Origin: Prochlorococcus sp. AG-418-I20
Lineage (GTDB): Bacteria; Cyanobacteriota; Cyanobacteriia; PCC-6307; Cyanobiaceae
Reading direction: 5' to 3'
Assembly: GCA_003214175.1 (NCBI GenBank)
Contig: QCLZ01000004.1
Location: forward strand, 106,802-170,801
Length of the DNA stretch: 64,000 bases
The translations under genes were made by a program, and so were the position numbers. The notes beneath the pieces are model-generated. The model made no database searches, was not told the origin of the DNA, and saw only the letters and a program-made list of their open reading frames with translations. Below, piece after piece: positions 37,721 to 48,657 of the stretch (position 1 is its first letter; each line of letters opens with the position of its first letter).

Positions 37721-39523
37721 TTAATTTTGTAAATATCCTCTGGGAGTGAGAAATATTTCATCTACTAACGTAGTTTTAGAATTGCCAATAATAATGATTG
37801 ATAACATATCTATCTCTTTCAAAGGAATGGTGCTTAAAGTAAAGAATTTTTTGGATTGATTGGACCTACCTACTTGTCTAGCTATTAAAACGGGAGTATT
37901 ACCTGACCTAGATTTTAAACATTTATCTAGTACACTTTTTAGCTGCCAATTTCTTTCAATTGATTGAGGATTAAATAAAGCTATAACAAAGTCACCCAGA
38001 AGAGCTCCTTCAATTCTTTTTTCTATTAAAGACCATGGGGTTAACTTATCACTTAAGCTAATTGAACAAAAGTCATTCATTAATGGTGCTCCACTAAGCG
38101 CAGCCGCTAATTGAACACTACTTATACCGGGATGAACTTCAAAGTAAGGTCTGGATTTTTTTTTGATTTTTTGAAGTAACTCCAACAGTAAACCAGCCAT
38201 TCCATAGAATCCAGATTCACCTGACGAAATTAAAGCCACTTTTATTCCTTCCTCGGCTAGTTTAATTGCTTTACTGCATCTCTCTTTTTCTTCAGTAAGT
38301 TTACTTTCAACTAAAATTTGATCATTCCTTTTTAAGGGTTTAATTAAATCTAAATACATTTTGTATCCAATCCAAATATTACATTTTGAAAGTGCTTTTC
38401 TTGCATTATTGGTTAGGAAGGAGATATCACCAGGCCCACTTCCAATAATATGTATTTCGCCATGGGTTGGATTATATTGATTTTTTGATTCTGCTACAGC
38501 TATAGTTACTGCCCCAGATTGATTTTTGAAAATTCTTTTTTCTTCTAATAATTTTGATTCTTCTCCTGCTGCGAGTAAGCAAGAAGCCTCTGCTACAGAA
38601 GATGTGCCAATTTCTTTTTGAACTACACTTGATGGATTTGGAACAATTATTTTTGAAAGATCTTCTTTATTAAAAAACTTTATAGGCAAGTTTTCTTCTT
38701 CAGCAAGTTCTAAAATTCCTTTCTCATCCCTTTTAATATCAATAGTTGCAAATCCCGCAATTGATTGCCGTGATAAATTTCCTGACTCCAAAAAATTATT
38801 CAAAGAATTTGCTATTAATTCTTTGCTTGTATTTCTCTCGCATCCAATACCAACCCATAATACGGGAGGATGCCAAGTAGTTTTATGACTTTTGAATATG
38901 CTTACATGAAATGTTGAATCTGGTTTTTCAGTTGCTTTTTCATTAATTTGGTTAATAATCTTAGCTGATTCTGAGTTTTGCCATAAGCTATTACCAGTTA
39001 ATTGCTTGCAAAATATTTCTTCTTTCTTAGATTGTTTAATTACTAGTTTTGACCAATCCTTTATATTGCCAGATCTTTCCCAACCCCATTGATTTCCAAA
39101 TGAATCAAGATTTAATAAACTTTGATCATTTGAATTACTAGTTTCTATTATTTCGCCACCAAATAAATTAGCAATTTGCAATGCGATATTTTGATTATCT
39201 GACTGATGTAAACCAATTAAAGGAACTATCTTGGAACATTTACTATCTATCACTATCACCCCTGGATCTTTATCTTTAGAGGTTAAAAAATAATTTATTA
39301 TGCGTATTGATGCAGCAATGGATCCTACAAATATTATTAAATCTAGTTCATTCCATTTTTTAAGTAAGATTTCTCTAGGTTTTTGTACTTGAAAAAGTTC
39401 ATTTTTCAGCTCATCACCTTTTGAAGCACTTGCGATATATATATCTTTAACAAATTCGGTTTTTTTAAGCCTTTTTAAAATTTCTTTTGAATTATTTGAT
39501 AGACCTATTGCAATTCCTTTCAA
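37721..39523 (-). CDS. cobJ: CbiG-CobJ fusion: cobalamin ring contraction and precorrin-3B C17-methyltransferase
   Basis: A 600-residue two-enzyme protein. Roughly residues 1-130 match the CbiG N-terminal fold (LDLIIFVGSIAASIRII, DKDPGVIVID), residues about 215-330 the CbiG C-terminal fold (WVGIGCERNTSKELI, FATIDIKRDEKGI, SVAEASCLLAAG), and the remainder is a SAM-dependent tetrapyrrole methylase (IHIIGSGPGDISFL, LISSGESGFYGMAGL). The pathway is corrin synthesis, which in picocyanobacteria ends in pseudocobalamin. The start is TTG 39523. Fusion of these domains is common in cyanobacteria. Confidence 0.9.
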   Translation of the reverse strand: MKGIAIGLSNNSKEILKRLKKTEFVKDIYIASASKGDELKNELFQVQKPREILLKKWNELDLIIFVGSIAASIRIINYFLTSKDKDPGVIVIDSKCSKIVPLIGLHQSDNQNIALQIANLFGGEIIETSNSNDQSLLNLDSFGNQWGWERSGNIKDWSKLVIKQSKKEEIFCKQLTGNSLWQNSESAKIINQINEKATEKPDSTFHVSIFKSHKTTWHPPVLWVGIGCERNTSKELIANSLNNFLESGNLSRQSIAGFATIDIKRDEKGILELAEEENLPIKFFNKEDLSKIIVPNPSSVVQKEIGTSSVAEASCLLAAGEESKLLEEKRIFKNQSGAVTIAVAESKNQYNPTHGEIHIIGSGPGDISFLTNNARKALSKCNIWIGYKMYLDLIKPLKRNDQILVESKLTEEKERCSKAIKLAEEGIKVALISSGESGFYGMAGLLLELLQKIKKKSRPYFEVHPGISSVQLAAALSGAPLMNDFCSISLSDKLTPWSLIEKRIEGALLGDFVIALFNPQSIERNWQLKSVLDKCLKSRSGNTPVLIARQVGRSNQSKKFFTLSTIPLKEIDMLSIIIIGNSKTTLVDEIFLTPRGYLQN

Positions 39524-39855
39524 ATCAGAAACTATTGTTTGTTATGTTGAAATTATATCCTGTCGCTGGATTTAGAAATTTTCTTTGAAATATAAAAAAA
39601 AATTTAAGAAATTTATATAAAATTTGGGTAAAAATACTTATAACTTAGTCATAGGAAAAAATTTAACAAAATATTCATATAGTAACAATCGTTAGAACAT
39701 TTGTTACGTTAATGCATAACGAAAGAATCTTTGCCTTATTATTTTTGAAACGAATATTTAAAGTCCTGAAAGATTAGTTTTTTGAACTTTATTATTAAAA
39801 ATAAGTTCAAGATCCGATCAATCGGCTTTTATGTCAATTATTTTCGAGGTGCTAG
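39524..39855. promoter_or_regulatory. Divergent spacer cobJ / psaA
   Basis: A 332-base non-coding region that must hold the strong, light-controlled psaA promoter and the cobJ promoter. An inverted repeat GTAACAA (39682-39688) / TTGTTAC (39701-39707) with a 12-base spacer lies about 150 bases before psaA. No clear HLR1 element for RpaB was found. GAGGTG just before the psaA ATG is a good ribosome binding site. Confidence 0.45.
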
Positions 39856-42159
39856 ATGACCATCAGCCCACCAGAAAGTGGAGAAAAAAACAAGAAAGTT
39901 TTGGAAGATCCTGTCAAGGCCGATCCAAGACCTATTGATTTTGCCAAATTAGATAAGCCAGGTTTCTGGTCAAGTAAATTATCTAAAGGTCCAAAAACTA
40001 CAACTTGGATCTGGAATTTGCATGCTGATGCACATGATTTTGATGTGCATACAGGCGATGCTGAAGAAGCAACAAGAAAAATCTTTTCAGCTCATTTTGG
40101 ACATCTTGCAGTCATCTTTATATGGATGAGTGCTGCATTTTTTCATGGAGCTAGATTTTCTAATTATTCAGGTTGGTTAGCTGACCCAACTCATGTTAAA
40201 CCCGGTGCCCAACAAGTATGGGCAATTGTAGGCCAAGAAATGTTAAATGCTGATCTTGGTGCTAACTATAACGGTATTCAAATCAGTTCAGGAATTTTCC
40301 ACATGTGGCGAGCATGGGGCATAACCAATGAAACTGAACTGATGGCTTTAGCAATAGGTGCTGTAGTAATGGCAGCACTCATGCTTCATGCAGGAATTTT
40401 TCATTATCACAAGGCAGCTCCAAAAATGGAGTGGTTTCAAGATATTGAGTCAATGCTTAATCACCACATCGCTGGTTTAGTAGGTCTAGGATCTTTAGCA
40501 TGGGCTGGCCATTGTATTCATATTGGAGCTCCAACTGCAGCTCTATTGGATGCAATTGATGCAGGCTCTCCTCTAGTAATTAACGGTAAAGAAATAGCAA
40601 CTATTGCAGATATGCCTATGCCACATCAACTCTGCGATCCACAGATTATCAGTCAGATATTTCCAGGATTAGCAAGTGGTACAGGTAACTTCTTTAGTTT
40701 AAATTGGTTAGCTTTCTCAGATTTTCTTACTTTCAAAGGTGGACTTAATCCTGTGACAGGCAGTTTATGGATGACTGATGTTTCACATCATCATTTAGCT
40801 TTTGGTGTAATAGCAATAATTGGTGGTCATATGTATAGAACCAATTACGGTATTGGTCATAGTATGAAAGAAATATTAGATTCACAACAAGGTGACCCAA
40901 TATTATTTCCAGCTCCTAAAGGACACCAAGGTCTTTTTGAGTTCATGGCAGAAAGTAGACATGCTCAGCTAGCAGTAAACCTAGCCATGCTTGGATCAAT
41001 CAGTATTCTTGTATCACATCATATGTATGCGATGCCTCCATACCCATATATAGCTACAGACTATATGACTGTACTTGGATTATTTACTCATCACATGTGG
41101 ATAGGTGGATTATTCATAGTAGGAGCAGGAGCGCATGCTGGAATTGCAATGGTTAGAGATTACGATCCAGCAAAACATATTGATAACGTATTAGACAGAA
41201 TTCTTAAAGCAAGAGACGCCTTAATCAGTCACTTGAACTGGGTATGTATGTGGTTAGGATTCCATAGTTTCGGACTCTATATTCACAACGATACTATGAG
41301 AGCTTTGGGTAGACCCCAAGATATGTTTAGTGATTCTGCAATTCAACTTCAGCCAATTTTTGCTCAATGGGTACAGAGTATTCAAGCATCTGCTGTTGGA
41401 ACTTCTCTTTTAGCAGGTACTGCAGAAGCCTTACCTCACAAAGCTTTAAGTGAAGTTTTTAATGGAAGTTTAGTAGAGGTTGGTGGAAAGGTTGCTATAG
41501 CTCCAATTCCATTAGGAACAGCTGATTTAATGATTCATCATATTCATGCTTTCCAAATTCACGTAACTGTTTTGATACTTCTCAAAGGAGTACTTTACGC
41601 AAGAAGTTCAAGGTTGATCCCTGATAAAGCTTCTTTAGGATTTAGATTCCCTTGTGATGGTCCTGGAAGAGGTGGTACATGTCAAGTTTCTTCATGGGAT
41701 CACGTGTTTTTGGCTCTTTTCTGGATGTATAACTGTTTATCAATAGTTATTTTCCACTTTTCTTGGAAAATGCAGAGTGATGTTTGGGGACTCACTGGTG
41801 GTAATTTTGCACAAAGCTCCATTACTATTAATGGTTGGTTAAGAGATTTCCTATGGGCCCAAGCTTCTCAAGTATTGACAAGTTATGGCCAATCCATAAG
41901 CATGTACGGTTTGATGTTCCTAGGAGCTCACTTCATATGGGCATTCAGTTTAATGTTCCTCTTTAGTGGAAGAGGATACTGGCAAGAATTATTCGAATCC
42001 ATTGTTTGGGCGCATAACAAACTTAAAGTTGCTCCAACAATTCAACCAAGAGCTTTATCTATCACTCAGGGTAGAGCAGTAGGTGTAACTCACTTCCTTG
42101 TTGGTGGTATTGCTACCACATGGGCTTTCTTCCACGCTCGCCTTTTCGGCCTGGGCTAA
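39856..42159 (+). CDS. psaA: Photosystem I P700 apoprotein A1
   Basis: With PsaB it forms the photosystem I core binding P700, A0, A1 and the FX cluster in the thylakoid. The 767 residues have eleven membrane spans and the FX loop [13 protein letters not shown] near residue 598, giving two of four cluster cysteines. The His-rich helices that bind chlorophyll are evident. psaB follows after 27 bases, so both are one transcript ending in a clear terminator. Confidence 0.99.
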   Translation: MTISPPESGEKNKKVLEDPVKADPRPIDFAKLDKPGFWSSKLSKGPKTTTWIWNLHADAHDFDVHTGDAEEATRKIFSAHFGHLAVIFIWMSAAFFHGARFSNYSGWLADPTHVKPGAQQVWAIVGQEMLNADLGANYNGIQISSGIFHMWRAWGITNETELMALAIGAVVMAALMLHAGIFHYHKAAPKMEWFQDIESMLNHHIAGLVGLGSLAWAGHCIHIGAPTAALLDAIDAGSPLVINGKEIATIADMPMPHQLCDPQIISQIFPGLASGTGNFFSLNWLAFSDFLTFKGGLNPVTGSLWMTDVSHHHLAFGVIAIIGGHMYRTNYGIGHSMKEILDSQQGDPILFPAPKGHQGLFEFMAESRHAQLAVNLAMLGSISILVSHHMYAMPPYPYIATDYMTVLGLFTHHMWIGGLFIVGAGAHAGIAMVRDYDPAKHIDNVLDRILKARDALISHLNWVCMWLGFHSFGLYIHNDTMRALGRPQDMFSDSAIQLQPIFAQWVQSIQASAVGTSLLAGTAEALPHKALSEVFNGSLVEVGGKVAIAPIPLGTADLMIHHIHAFQIHVTVLILLKGVLYARSSRLIPDKASLGFRFPCDGPGRGGTCQVSSWDHVFLALFWMYNCLSIVIFHFSWKMQSDVWGLTGGNFAQSSITINGWLRDFLWAQASQVLTSYGQSISMYGLMFLGAHFIWAFSLMFLFSGRGYWQELFESIVWAHNKLKVAPTIQPRALSITQGRAVGVTHFLVGGIATTWAFFHARLFGLG

Positions 42160-42186
42160 TTACCTGAACTTCACCTTTTTAATTCA

Positions 42187-44415
42187 ATGGCAACAAAATT
42201 TCCATCATTTAACCAGGGTCTAGCTCAGGACCCTACAACTCGACGAATATGGTACGGAATAGCTACCGCTCATGACTTTGAAAGTCATGATGGTATGACT
42301 GAAGAAAAGCTTTATCAGAAGCTTTTCTCTACACATTTTGGTCATCTAGCAATAATCGCCCTATGGGTAGCTGGTAACTTATTTCATATTGCTTGGCAAG
42401 GTAACTTCGAGCAGTTTGTACTTGATCCAACTCACGTTCGTCCTATTGCTCATGCTATTTGGGATCCACATTTTGGATCTGGTATCACAGAAGCAATGAC
42501 ACAAGCTGGAGCTAGTGGTCCAGTAAACATAGCTTACTCAGGTCTCTACCATTGGTGGTACACAATTGGAATGAGAACTAATGAGCAACTCTTCCAAGCT
42601 TCAATATTTATGAGTATTTTGGCTTGTTGGACTCTATTTGCAGGTTGGTTACACTTACAGCCAAAATTCAGACCTTCTCTAGCTTGGTTTAAAAATGCAG
42701 AGTCAAGATTAAATCATCATTTAGCTGTTTTATTTGGTTTTAGTAGTATTGCTTGGACAGGTCATTTGGTTCATGTTGCTATACCTGAATCAAGAGGACA
42801 GCATGTAGGTTGGGATAACTGGTTAACAGTGCTTCCACATCCTGCAGGATTAGCTCCTTTCTTTACCTTAAATTGGGGAGCATATGCCCAAAATCCTGAT
42901 TCTCTAGATCAAGTATTTGGAACAGCTGATGGAGCTGGTACAGCAATCTTTACTTTCTTAGGTGGTCTTCATCCTCAAAGTGAAGCATTATGGCTTACTG
43001 ATATTGCTCATCATCATATTGCGATTGGAACAGTTTTTGTAATTGCTGGTCATATGTATAGAAATACCTTTGGTATTGGTCATAGCCTCAAAGAAATTAC
43101 AGAAGCTCATAATACAAGACATCCTAATGATCCTCATAAAGGTAGTTTTGGAATTAACCATGATGGAATATATGAAACTGTAAATAATTCATTACATTTC
43201 CAACTTGGACTAGCATTAGCATCACTTGGTGTAGCAACTTCTTTAGTAGCTCAACATATGGGTGCACTTCCTTCTTATGCTTTCATTGCAAGGGACTACA
43301 CTACACAATCGGCTTTATATAGTCATCATCAGTACATAGCAATGTTCTTGATGGTTGGTGCTTTCGCACACGGTGCTATATTCTTCGTTAGAGATTACGA
43401 TCCAGAACTAAATAAAGATAATGTACTAGCAAGAGTTCTTGGAACCAAGGAAGCTTTAATAAGCCACCTTAGTTGGGTAACAATGTTGCTGGGATTCCAT
43501 ACTCTTGGAATTTATGTTCATAACGATGTTGTTGTGGCTTTTGGTAATCCTGAAAAGCAAATTCTAATTGAGCCAGTATTTGCTCAATTCGTTCAAGCTG
43601 CTCAAGGTAAGATGATGTATGGTTTTAACGCTTTATTATCTGATCCTACAAGCTCAGCAAGTCTCGCAGCTAATTCATTGCCAGGTAATCATTACTGGAT
43701 GGATCTTATCAATAGACAAGATGCATTAAGTGCTTTCTTACCTATTGGTCCTGCAGATTTCTTAGTTCACCATGCTATTGCTTTAGGTCTTCATACAACT
43801 GCATTAATTCTTATCAAAGGTGCACTTGATGCTAGAGGAACAAAATTAATTCCTGATAAGAAAGATTTAGGTTATGCATTCCCTTGCGATGGACCTGGAC
43901 GTGGAGGTACTTGTGATAGTTCATCTTGGGACGCTATGTACTTAGCTATGTTCTGGGCATTAAATTTACTAGCATGGGTAACTTTCTACTGGCATTGGAA
44001 ACATCTAGCAATTTGGCAGGGTAATGTAGCACAATTTAATGAATCAGGAACTTATCTAATGGGCTGGTTCAGAGATTATCTCTGGTTAAATTCTGCTCAA
44101 CTTATTAATGGATATAATCCATTTGGAGTAAATTCTCTATCACCTTGGGCTTGGATGTTCCTATTCGGCCACTTAGTTTGGGCTACAGGCTTCATGTTCC
44201 TAATATCATGGCGTGGATACTGGCAAGAATTAATTGAAACATTAGTTTGGGCACATCAGCGTACTCCAATAGCTAACCTTGTTGGCTGGAGAGATAAGCC
44301 AGTTGCACTTTCAATTGTTCAAGCTAGATTAGTTGGACTAGCACATTTCACGATTGGAAACATTCTTACATTCGGTGCATTTGTTATCGCATCAACTTCA
44401 GGTAAGTTTGGTTAA
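42187..44415 (+). CDS. psaB: Photosystem I P700 apoprotein A2
   Basis: Partner of PsaA in the photosystem I heterodimer. The 742 residues open [20 protein letters not shown], carry eleven membrane spans and the FX loop [13 protein letters not shown] near residue 566. It resembles PsaA over the C-terminal half, as expected for the ancient duplication. A strong hairpin terminator begins 19 bases after the stop. Confidence 0.99.
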   Translation: MATKFPSFNQGLAQDPTTRRIWYGIATAHDFESHDGMTEEKLYQKLFSTHFGHLAIIALWVAGNLFHIAWQGNFEQFVLDPTHVRPIAHAIWDPHFGSGITEAMTQAGASGPVNIAYSGLYHWWYTIGMRTNEQLFQASIFMSILACWTLFAGWLHLQPKFRPSLAWFKNAESRLNHHLAVLFGFSSIAWTGHLVHVAIPESRGQHVGWDNWLTVLPHPAGLAPFFTLNWGAYAQNPDSLDQVFGTADGAGTAIFTFLGGLHPQSEALWLTDIAHHHIAIGTVFVIAGHMYRNTFGIGHSLKEITEAHNTRHPNDPHKGSFGINHDGIYETVNNSLHFQLGLALASLGVATSLVAQHMGALPSYAFIARDYTTQSALYSHHQYIAMFLMVGAFAHGAIFFVRDYDPELNKDNVLARVLGTKEALISHLSWVTMLLGFHTLGIYVHNDVVVAFGNPEKQILIEPVFAQFVQAAQGKMMYGFNALLSDPTSSASLAANSLPGNHYWMDLINRQDALSAFLPIGPADFLVHHAIALGLHTTALILIKGALDARGTKLIPDKKDLGYAFPCDGPGRGGTCDSSSWDAMYLAMFWALNLLAWVTFYWHWKHLAIWQGNVAQFNESGTYLMGWFRDYLWLNSAQLINGYNPFGVNSLSPWAWMFLFGHLVWATGFMFLISWRGYWQELIETLVWAHQRTPIANLVGWRDKPVALSIVQARLVGLAHFTIGNILTFGAFVIASTSGKFG

Positions 44416-44433
44416 ATTTTTCTTAAATAATTC

Positions 44434-44463
44434 AAATCACCACTTTTGTGGTGATTTTTTTTT
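44434..44463 (+). terminator. Intrinsic terminator of psaAB
   Basis: AAATCACCAC (44434-44443), loop TTTT, GTGGTGATTT (44448-44457): a perfect 10-base-pair stem followed directly by a T run to 44463. This is the clearest terminator in the window. Confidence 0.9.
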
Positions 44464-44519
44464 GTTTAATTTTAGTGTTCTAAATTAAGTTAAAATTATA
44501 TAATTATTATTAAATATAA

Positions 44520-45482
44520 ATGTCAGATATAAAACAATTAATTTCTATTATCGTCCCTGTTTTCAATGAAAGTGAGAGTATAGGTCTTTTATTGGATGAA
44601 GTTATAAATGTAATGTCCTTTCATAAATTTAATTTTGAATTGATTGTTGTAAATGATGGTTCTAAAGACAATACTCATGAAGTATTAAAACAACTAACTC
44701 TCAAAATTAAAGAATTGTCAGTTATTTACCTTCGCAAAAATTATGGGCAAACTGCAGCAATGTCAGCTGGCTTTGATAATTCTAAAGGTGATATCGTCAT
44801 TACTTTGGATGGTGATTTACAGAATGATCCAAATGATATTCCTAAATTAATTTCAGAAATTAATAATGGTTATGATTTGGTTTGTGGATGGAGGTTTGAT
44901 AGAAAAGATAAATTAATCAATAGAAAGATACCATCAAAAATAGCGAATAAATTAATCGCTCAGGTAACAGGTTTGAAGTTGCATGACTATGGATGCTCAT
45001 TAAAAGCTTTTAAGAAAGACATAATAGATGATATTAAGTTATATGGTGAACTTCATAGGTTTTTGCCTGTTTTAGCAAATATTGAAGGTGCAAGAATAAA
45101 AGAAATTAAAGTCAATCATAGAAGCAGGCAATATGGATCTAGTAAATATGGAATCGATAGAACTTTTAGAGTTTTAATGGATTTACTAACTGTTTGGTTT
45201 ATGACTAAATTTTTAACAAGACCAATGTATGGATTTGGTTTTGTTGGAATTATTAGTATTTTGACTAGTCTTGCAATTAGTTCTTATTTGATATTTTTAA
45301 AAATAATGGGTGAAGATATTGGAAATCGTCCATTACTAATGTTTGCATTAATATTGGGAATTGCGGGGGTTCAATTATTTAGCTTTGGATTATTGAGCGA
45401 ACTGTTAATTAGGACATATCATGAAAGTCAAAATCGTCCAATTTATAGAATTAGATCAATAACTAGTACCAAACAAAATTGA
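44520..45482 (+). CDS. Family 2 glycosyltransferase with two C-terminal membrane helices
   Basis: A 320-residue polyprenyl-phosphate sugar transferase-like protein (DPM1/GtrB type). The N-terminal GT-A domain has SIIVPVFNESESI, nucleotide-binding VVNDGSKDNT and the DGDLQNDP metal motif, and the conserved region RQYGSSKYG. Two hydrophobic helices lie at about residues 238-263 and 273-295. Such enzymes charge a lipid carrier with a sugar at the membrane. The sugar is unknown. It sits after the psaAB terminator with its own AT-rich promoter region. Confidence 0.88.
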   Translation: MSDIKQLISIIVPVFNESESIGLLLDEVINVMSFHKFNFELIVVNDGSKDNTHEVLKQLTLKIKELSVIYLRKNYGQTAAMSAGFDNSKGDIVITLDGDLQNDPNDIPKLISEINNGYDLVCGWRFDRKDKLINRKIPSKIANKLIAQVTGLKLHDYGCSLKAFKKDIIDDIKLYGELHRFLPVLANIEGARIKEIKVNHRSRQYGSSKYGIDRTFRVLMDLLTVWFMTKFLTRPMYGFGFVGIISILTSLAISSYLIFLKIMGEDIGNRPLLMFALILGIAGVQLFSFGLLSELLIRTYHESQNRPIYRIRSITSTKQN

Positions 45483-45484
45483 AT

Positions 45485-45877
45485 TTATTTAAAATTTCTT
45501 ATTAATAAAGCAGAAATTTTAACCACTTCAGGAGACATATCTCTTAAGCCTTTTCGTAAAATTGATAAAGTTGATTTATCAGCCAATTCTTCCGCAATTT
45601 CTAATGCTTTTAATTTGTCTTTTGTATTTCCTTGAAAAAGACTAAACATTTTATTTCTTAGAGATTTTTTATAAAATAATGAGTACTTTTTTGTTTCGTG
45701 ATCATATAAAAAACTTTTTTTATTAGAGAGAAATTTATTATTATTTTTTTTATTTTTTTTTAATTTAACAGAATGAAATTTGTTTGTATTTATTAACTTT
45801 CTAAAGCTTCTCTTTTTAAAAACTAGAATCAAAATTCCTATAAAAACAATAACTATAATTGCGAAAAAATTTAACAT
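45485..45877 (-). CDS. Membrane-anchored protein with C-terminal HEAT-like helices
   Basis: A 130-residue protein with no family I can name. One N-terminal membrane helix (FFAIIVIVFIGILILVF) is followed by a very Lys/Asn/Ser-rich linker, then a C-terminal helical stretch (KLKALEIAEELADKSTLSILRKGLRDMSPEVVKISALLI) with the look of a HEAT/armadillo-type repeat pair. The stop lies two bases from the glycosyltransferase stop (convergent), and it is divergent from psaI. Possibly a protein-interaction partner at the membrane; this is speculation. Confidence 0.65.
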   Translation of the reverse strand: MLNFFAIIVIVFIGILILVFKKRSFRKLINTNKFHSVKLKKNKKNNNKFLSNKKSFLYDHETKKYSLFYKKSLRNKMFSLFQGNTKDKLKALEIAEELADKSTLSILRKGLRDMSPEVVKISALLIRNFK

Positions 45878-45971
45878 GTAAAAAGTTAATAATTTTTATA
45901 TCATCCAGTAATAAAATTAACACTATTTCGCAGATAAATACTAAAGTGTTTAAAGATGTTTAAAGAACTAA

Positions 45972-46085
45972 ATGCCATCTGATTTACCAAGTCTCTTACC
46001 TTCAATTTTTGTTCCATTAATTGGTATAGCAATGCCTGCTGTTTTTATCGTATTGATTGGAAGATTTATTACAGCAACTGAATAA
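45972..46085 (+). CDS. psaI: Photosystem I subunit VIII
   Basis: A 37-residue, single-span thylakoid protein that supports PsaL binding and photosystem I trimer formation. It begins MPSDLPSLLPSIFVPLIGIAM and ends IGRFITATE; the hydrophobic core and the Pro-Ser-Leu N-terminus match PsaI. psaL follows 27 bases later, which is the conserved cyanobacterial pair. Short size but strong context. Confidence 0.95.
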   Translation: MPSDLPSLLPSIFVPLIGIAMPAVFIVLIGRFITATE

Positions 46086-46112
46086 ATTATTAAACACTAA
46101 ACTATTAAAAAA

Positions 46113-46712
46113 ATGAGCGACTTTCAAAAATCATTCTCAGAATCAACAAGTTCAATTAAGTTTGATGAGAAATACATAGATAATTCTGTACAACCAAATG
46201 ATATTGGTGTTGCAGAACAATGGGCAGTAAAAACAGTTGCTGATCCATGTGTCGGTAATTTAGCTACCCCAGTTAATAGTGGCTATTTTACAAAAGCCTT
46301 TATAAATAATTTGCCTTTTTACAGAGAAGGTATTTCTCCTAATTTTAGAGGATTAGAAACTGGAGCAGCATTTGGATATCTTCTATACGGTCCTTTCACC
46401 ATGACTGGCCCATTAAGAAATTCTGAATTTGCTCTGACTGCTGGACTTCTTGCTGCTATTGGAGCTGTTCATATTTTGACAGCACTTTTAGTTCTTTACA
46501 ATGCACCTGGTAAAGCACCTAATGTTCAACCTCCAGATGCGACTGTTAATAATCCACCAAAGGACTTATTTACAAGGGCTGGTTGGGCTGATTTTACAAG
46601 TGGATTTTGGTTAGGAGGCTGTGGGGGAGCAGTTTTTGCTTGGCTACTTGTTGGGACATTGCACTTAGATACCATAATGCCAATAATTAAAAATATTTGG
46701 ACAGCTGGTTAA
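46113..46712 (+). CDS. psaL: Photosystem I subunit XI
   Basis: Trimerisation subunit of photosystem I. The 199 residues show the hydrophilic N-terminus, the conserved [24 protein letters not shown] region and [13 protein letters not shown], then hydrophobic helices near residues 103-130 and 160-185. It is about 40 residues longer than the classic freshwater form, with the extra length at the N-terminus, as is usual in Prochlorococcus. Confidence 0.96.
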   Translation: MSDFQKSFSESTSSIKFDEKYIDNSVQPNDIGVAEQWAVKTVADPCVGNLATPVNSGYFTKAFINNLPFYREGISPNFRGLETGAAFGYLLYGPFTMTGPLRNSEFALTAGLLAAIGAVHILTALLVLYNAPGKAPNVQPPDATVNNPPKDLFTRAGWADFTSGFWLGGCGGAVFAWLLVGTLHLDTIMPIIKNIWTAG

Positions 46713-46777
46713 TTCCTAAAAATAAAGAATAAGCAATATTTCAATTTAATTTTAGATTAAGATGTGAACTCTACTTA

Positions 46778-47536
46778 CTACCGTATGGTTCTATCCCATC
46801 TATAACTTCTAACGACTCTTCCTGCCGAAATGAGTTTAGATTTATAATGTAATGAGATTTTATCATTAGTTTTTTTTAGGCTATCTATTCCTATTCCATT
46901 CCTTCCAAATTCACTGCCAGAACAGTGGTAATACAATCCATCATCTTTGTATATTCCAATATGATCGCATTTTTCTTTATTCCCAAAAAATAAAAGATCT
47001 CCAGGTTGAAGAGCTAAATAAGATGCTTTGAAATTAAAAAGGTGCTTACAAAAACTCTTTATTTGAAAAGAGTCTCGAGGTATATTTATATCATGTTTAA
47101 AAAAAGATGTCTGTATTAATCCGGAACAATCAAAATTTGGTCCTAATGTGCCTCCCCAAAGATATTTATTATTTAACTCAGATTTTTTCTGAATCCATTT
47201 TAGAATTGAAGGAATTTTTTCCTTTATAAGGGACTGCTCATATTTTAAATTCTGATTTTGTTTTAACTCGCATTTCTCAATAATTAATCCATCTAAATTT
47301 ATCCAACAGACGTAACCATCTTCGTATAGTTGAACTAGAATCCTAAAATGTTTATAGTTTCGTTTATGGATATTTGGATAAAGGAGTCTGAAACTTCTAT
47401 TTTTAAAAATTTCTGTAACTAATTTATTTTCTGTTTCATTTTGATATGCAGAAATATTAACTTTTAATTTCCACCAAATAGTATTTGAAAAATTAGTTTG
47501 TTTAAATAGTGAAATAGGGTCTTTATAAATTTCCAT
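46778..47536 (-). CDS. NlpC/P60-family cell wall peptidase
   Basis: A 252-residue endopeptidase-like protein for peptidoglycan stem peptides. The N-terminal half looks like SH3-type wall-binding segments; the C-terminal NlpC/P60 domain has the catalytic Cys137 in GPNFDCSGLIQ, His192 in CDHIGIY and a following polar residue. The lack of an obvious signal peptide is odd for a wall enzyme. Its ATG is three bases from that of the divergent beta-lactamase-like gene, suggesting joint control of wall metabolism. Cyanobacterial P60 proteins of this type cleave gamma-D-Glu-diaminopimelate bonds. Confidence 0.86.
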   Translation of the reverse strand: MEIYKDPISLFKQTNFSNTIWWKLKVNISAYQNETENKLVTEIFKNRSFRLLYPNIHKRNYKHFRILVQLYEDGYVCWINLDGLIIEKCELKQNQNLKYEQSLIKEKIPSILKWIQKKSELNNKYLWGGTLGPNFDCSGLIQTSFFKHDINIPRDSFQIKSFCKHLFNFKASYLALQPGDLLFFGNKEKCDHIGIYKDDGLYYHCSGSEFGRNGIGIDSLKKTNDKISLHYKSKLISAGRVVRSYRWDRTIR

Positions 47537-47539
47537 AAA

Positions 47540-48439
47540 ATGTCCTTCTACTATTTGAATAAAGAGATGGGTCTAGCCTTAAATGATATTTTAGGGAGAT
47601 TATGTTCCTATAATAAAGATTTTTCAAGAGAAGATATCGCCGTAACTTGGATCAACTACAAAAGTGAAAATAAAAAAATATTTAAAGGTTTTGGATTTGG
47701 TATTAATAATAAAAAAATGATTTATCCAGCAAGCGTTGTTAAGTTGGTTTATGGTTTGGCCGCATATGATTGGATTAAAAGAGGAAGTTTATTATTGACG
47801 GAAGAAATCATTGATGCAGCAAGTAAAATGTTATCTTTTTCCAGTAATAACGCGACAAGCTTTTTAATTGATTTACTTACTGGAACAACAAGCGGACCAT
47901 GTGTGGAGGGGGAATTGTGGGAAAATTGGAAATTTCAAAGGAATTTAATAAATGATTGGCTGTATGATTTACGTTGGGATGAATTGACTGGCATCAATTG
48001 CTGTCAGAAGACATGGGATGATGGACCTTTTGGTCGTGAAAAAGAATTTTATGGATATGAAAATAAAAATAGAAATGTTATGACAACTGATTCAGCTGCA
48101 AGGGTTTTGGAAGAAATTATGATTCATATTGATTATCAAAAGAATGACTTAAATTTAAGAAACTTTTTAAAAAGAAATTTAAATAAAAGTTTTCTTGAAA
48201 ACGATTCTCTTAATCAAATAGATGGTTTTCTGGGAGCAGGGTTACCAGAAAACATTAATCTATGGAGTAAAGCAGGCTTAATGTCTGAAGTTAGACATGA
48301 TTCTGCGTGGTGGATTAATAGTCAATCCCTGCAAACATTATTGGTCGTTTTCTGTGATGGAGAAAAGTATTCCAAAGAGACTTCTCTTCTACCTGCAATT
48401 GCAAAACAAGTTTATGAATTTAACGAGAAAATTTTATAA
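47540..48439 (+). CDS. Serine beta-lactamase/PBP-like hydrolase
   Basis: A 299-residue protein with the penicillin-binding fold motifs: SxxK as SVVK at 65-68 (in YPASVVKL), SxN as SNN at 102-104, and KxG as KAG at 244-246. It therefore has a full active site. It might be a class A-like beta-lactamase or, more likely, a peptidase on cell-wall peptides, given the NlpC/P60 neighbour. A second ATG at 47567 preceded by AAAGAG would clear the divergent gene and may be the true start. No signal peptide is evident from either start. Confidence 0.82.
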   Translation: MSFYYLNKEMGLALNDILGRLCSYNKDFSREDIAVTWINYKSENKKIFKGFGFGINNKKMIYPASVVKLVYGLAAYDWIKRGSLLLTEEIIDAASKMLSFSSNNATSFLIDLLTGTTSGPCVEGELWENWKFQRNLINDWLYDLRWDELTGINCCQKTWDDGPFGREKEFYGYENKNRNVMTTDSAARVLEEIMIHIDYQKNDLNLRNFLKRNLNKSFLENDSLNQIDGFLGAGLPENINLWSKAGLMSEVRHDSAWWINSQSLQTLLVVFCDGEKYSKETSLLPAIAKQVYEFNEKIL

Positions 48440-48449
48440 ATGATTAAAG

Positions 48450-48656
48450 TCAATCGTCTAAGTAATTCGAATCTAATTTGTTAGTGTAAGCTTCATAAGG
48501 TAACATCATTACTTCTTTGAAATCTAATTTATTCAAAATCCATTCTTTATATTCTGATAATAAACTTTTCCTATCATCATGATTTAATTCATAAATTCGC
48601 AATGCTGTATCTTTGAGATTTTCTTTAATTAAGTTTTCAATTTCTTTATTTGTCAT
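48450..48656 (-). CDS. Conserved-looking hypothetical protein, 68 residues
   Basis: A small, highly charged helical protein (MTNKEIENLIKENLKDTALR...) with no family recognised. It ends in a run of Asp/Asn. It lies one base after the end of the resolvase-like gene on the same strand, so it is probably co-transcribed. Convergent with the beta-lactamase-like gene. A partner or regulator role would be a guess. Confidence 0.6.
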   Translation of the reverse strand: MTNKEIENLIKENLKDTALRIYELNHDDRKSLLSEYKEWILNKLDFKEVMMLPYEAYTNKLDSNYLDD

Positions 48657-48657
48657 T

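Noticed and set aside
37063..37732. Overlapping plus-strand frames opposite the HAD hydrolase
   Set aside because: Compositional shadows with Leu/Tyr repeats; the opposite strand carries clear HAD motifs.
39682..39707. GTAACAA/TTGTTAC inverted repeat before psaA, considered as an RpaB (HLR1) element
   Set aside because: HLR1 consists of direct repeats of a GTTACAWW-type octamer; the order here is inverted and the octamer does not match. Kept only as a note in the spacer entry.
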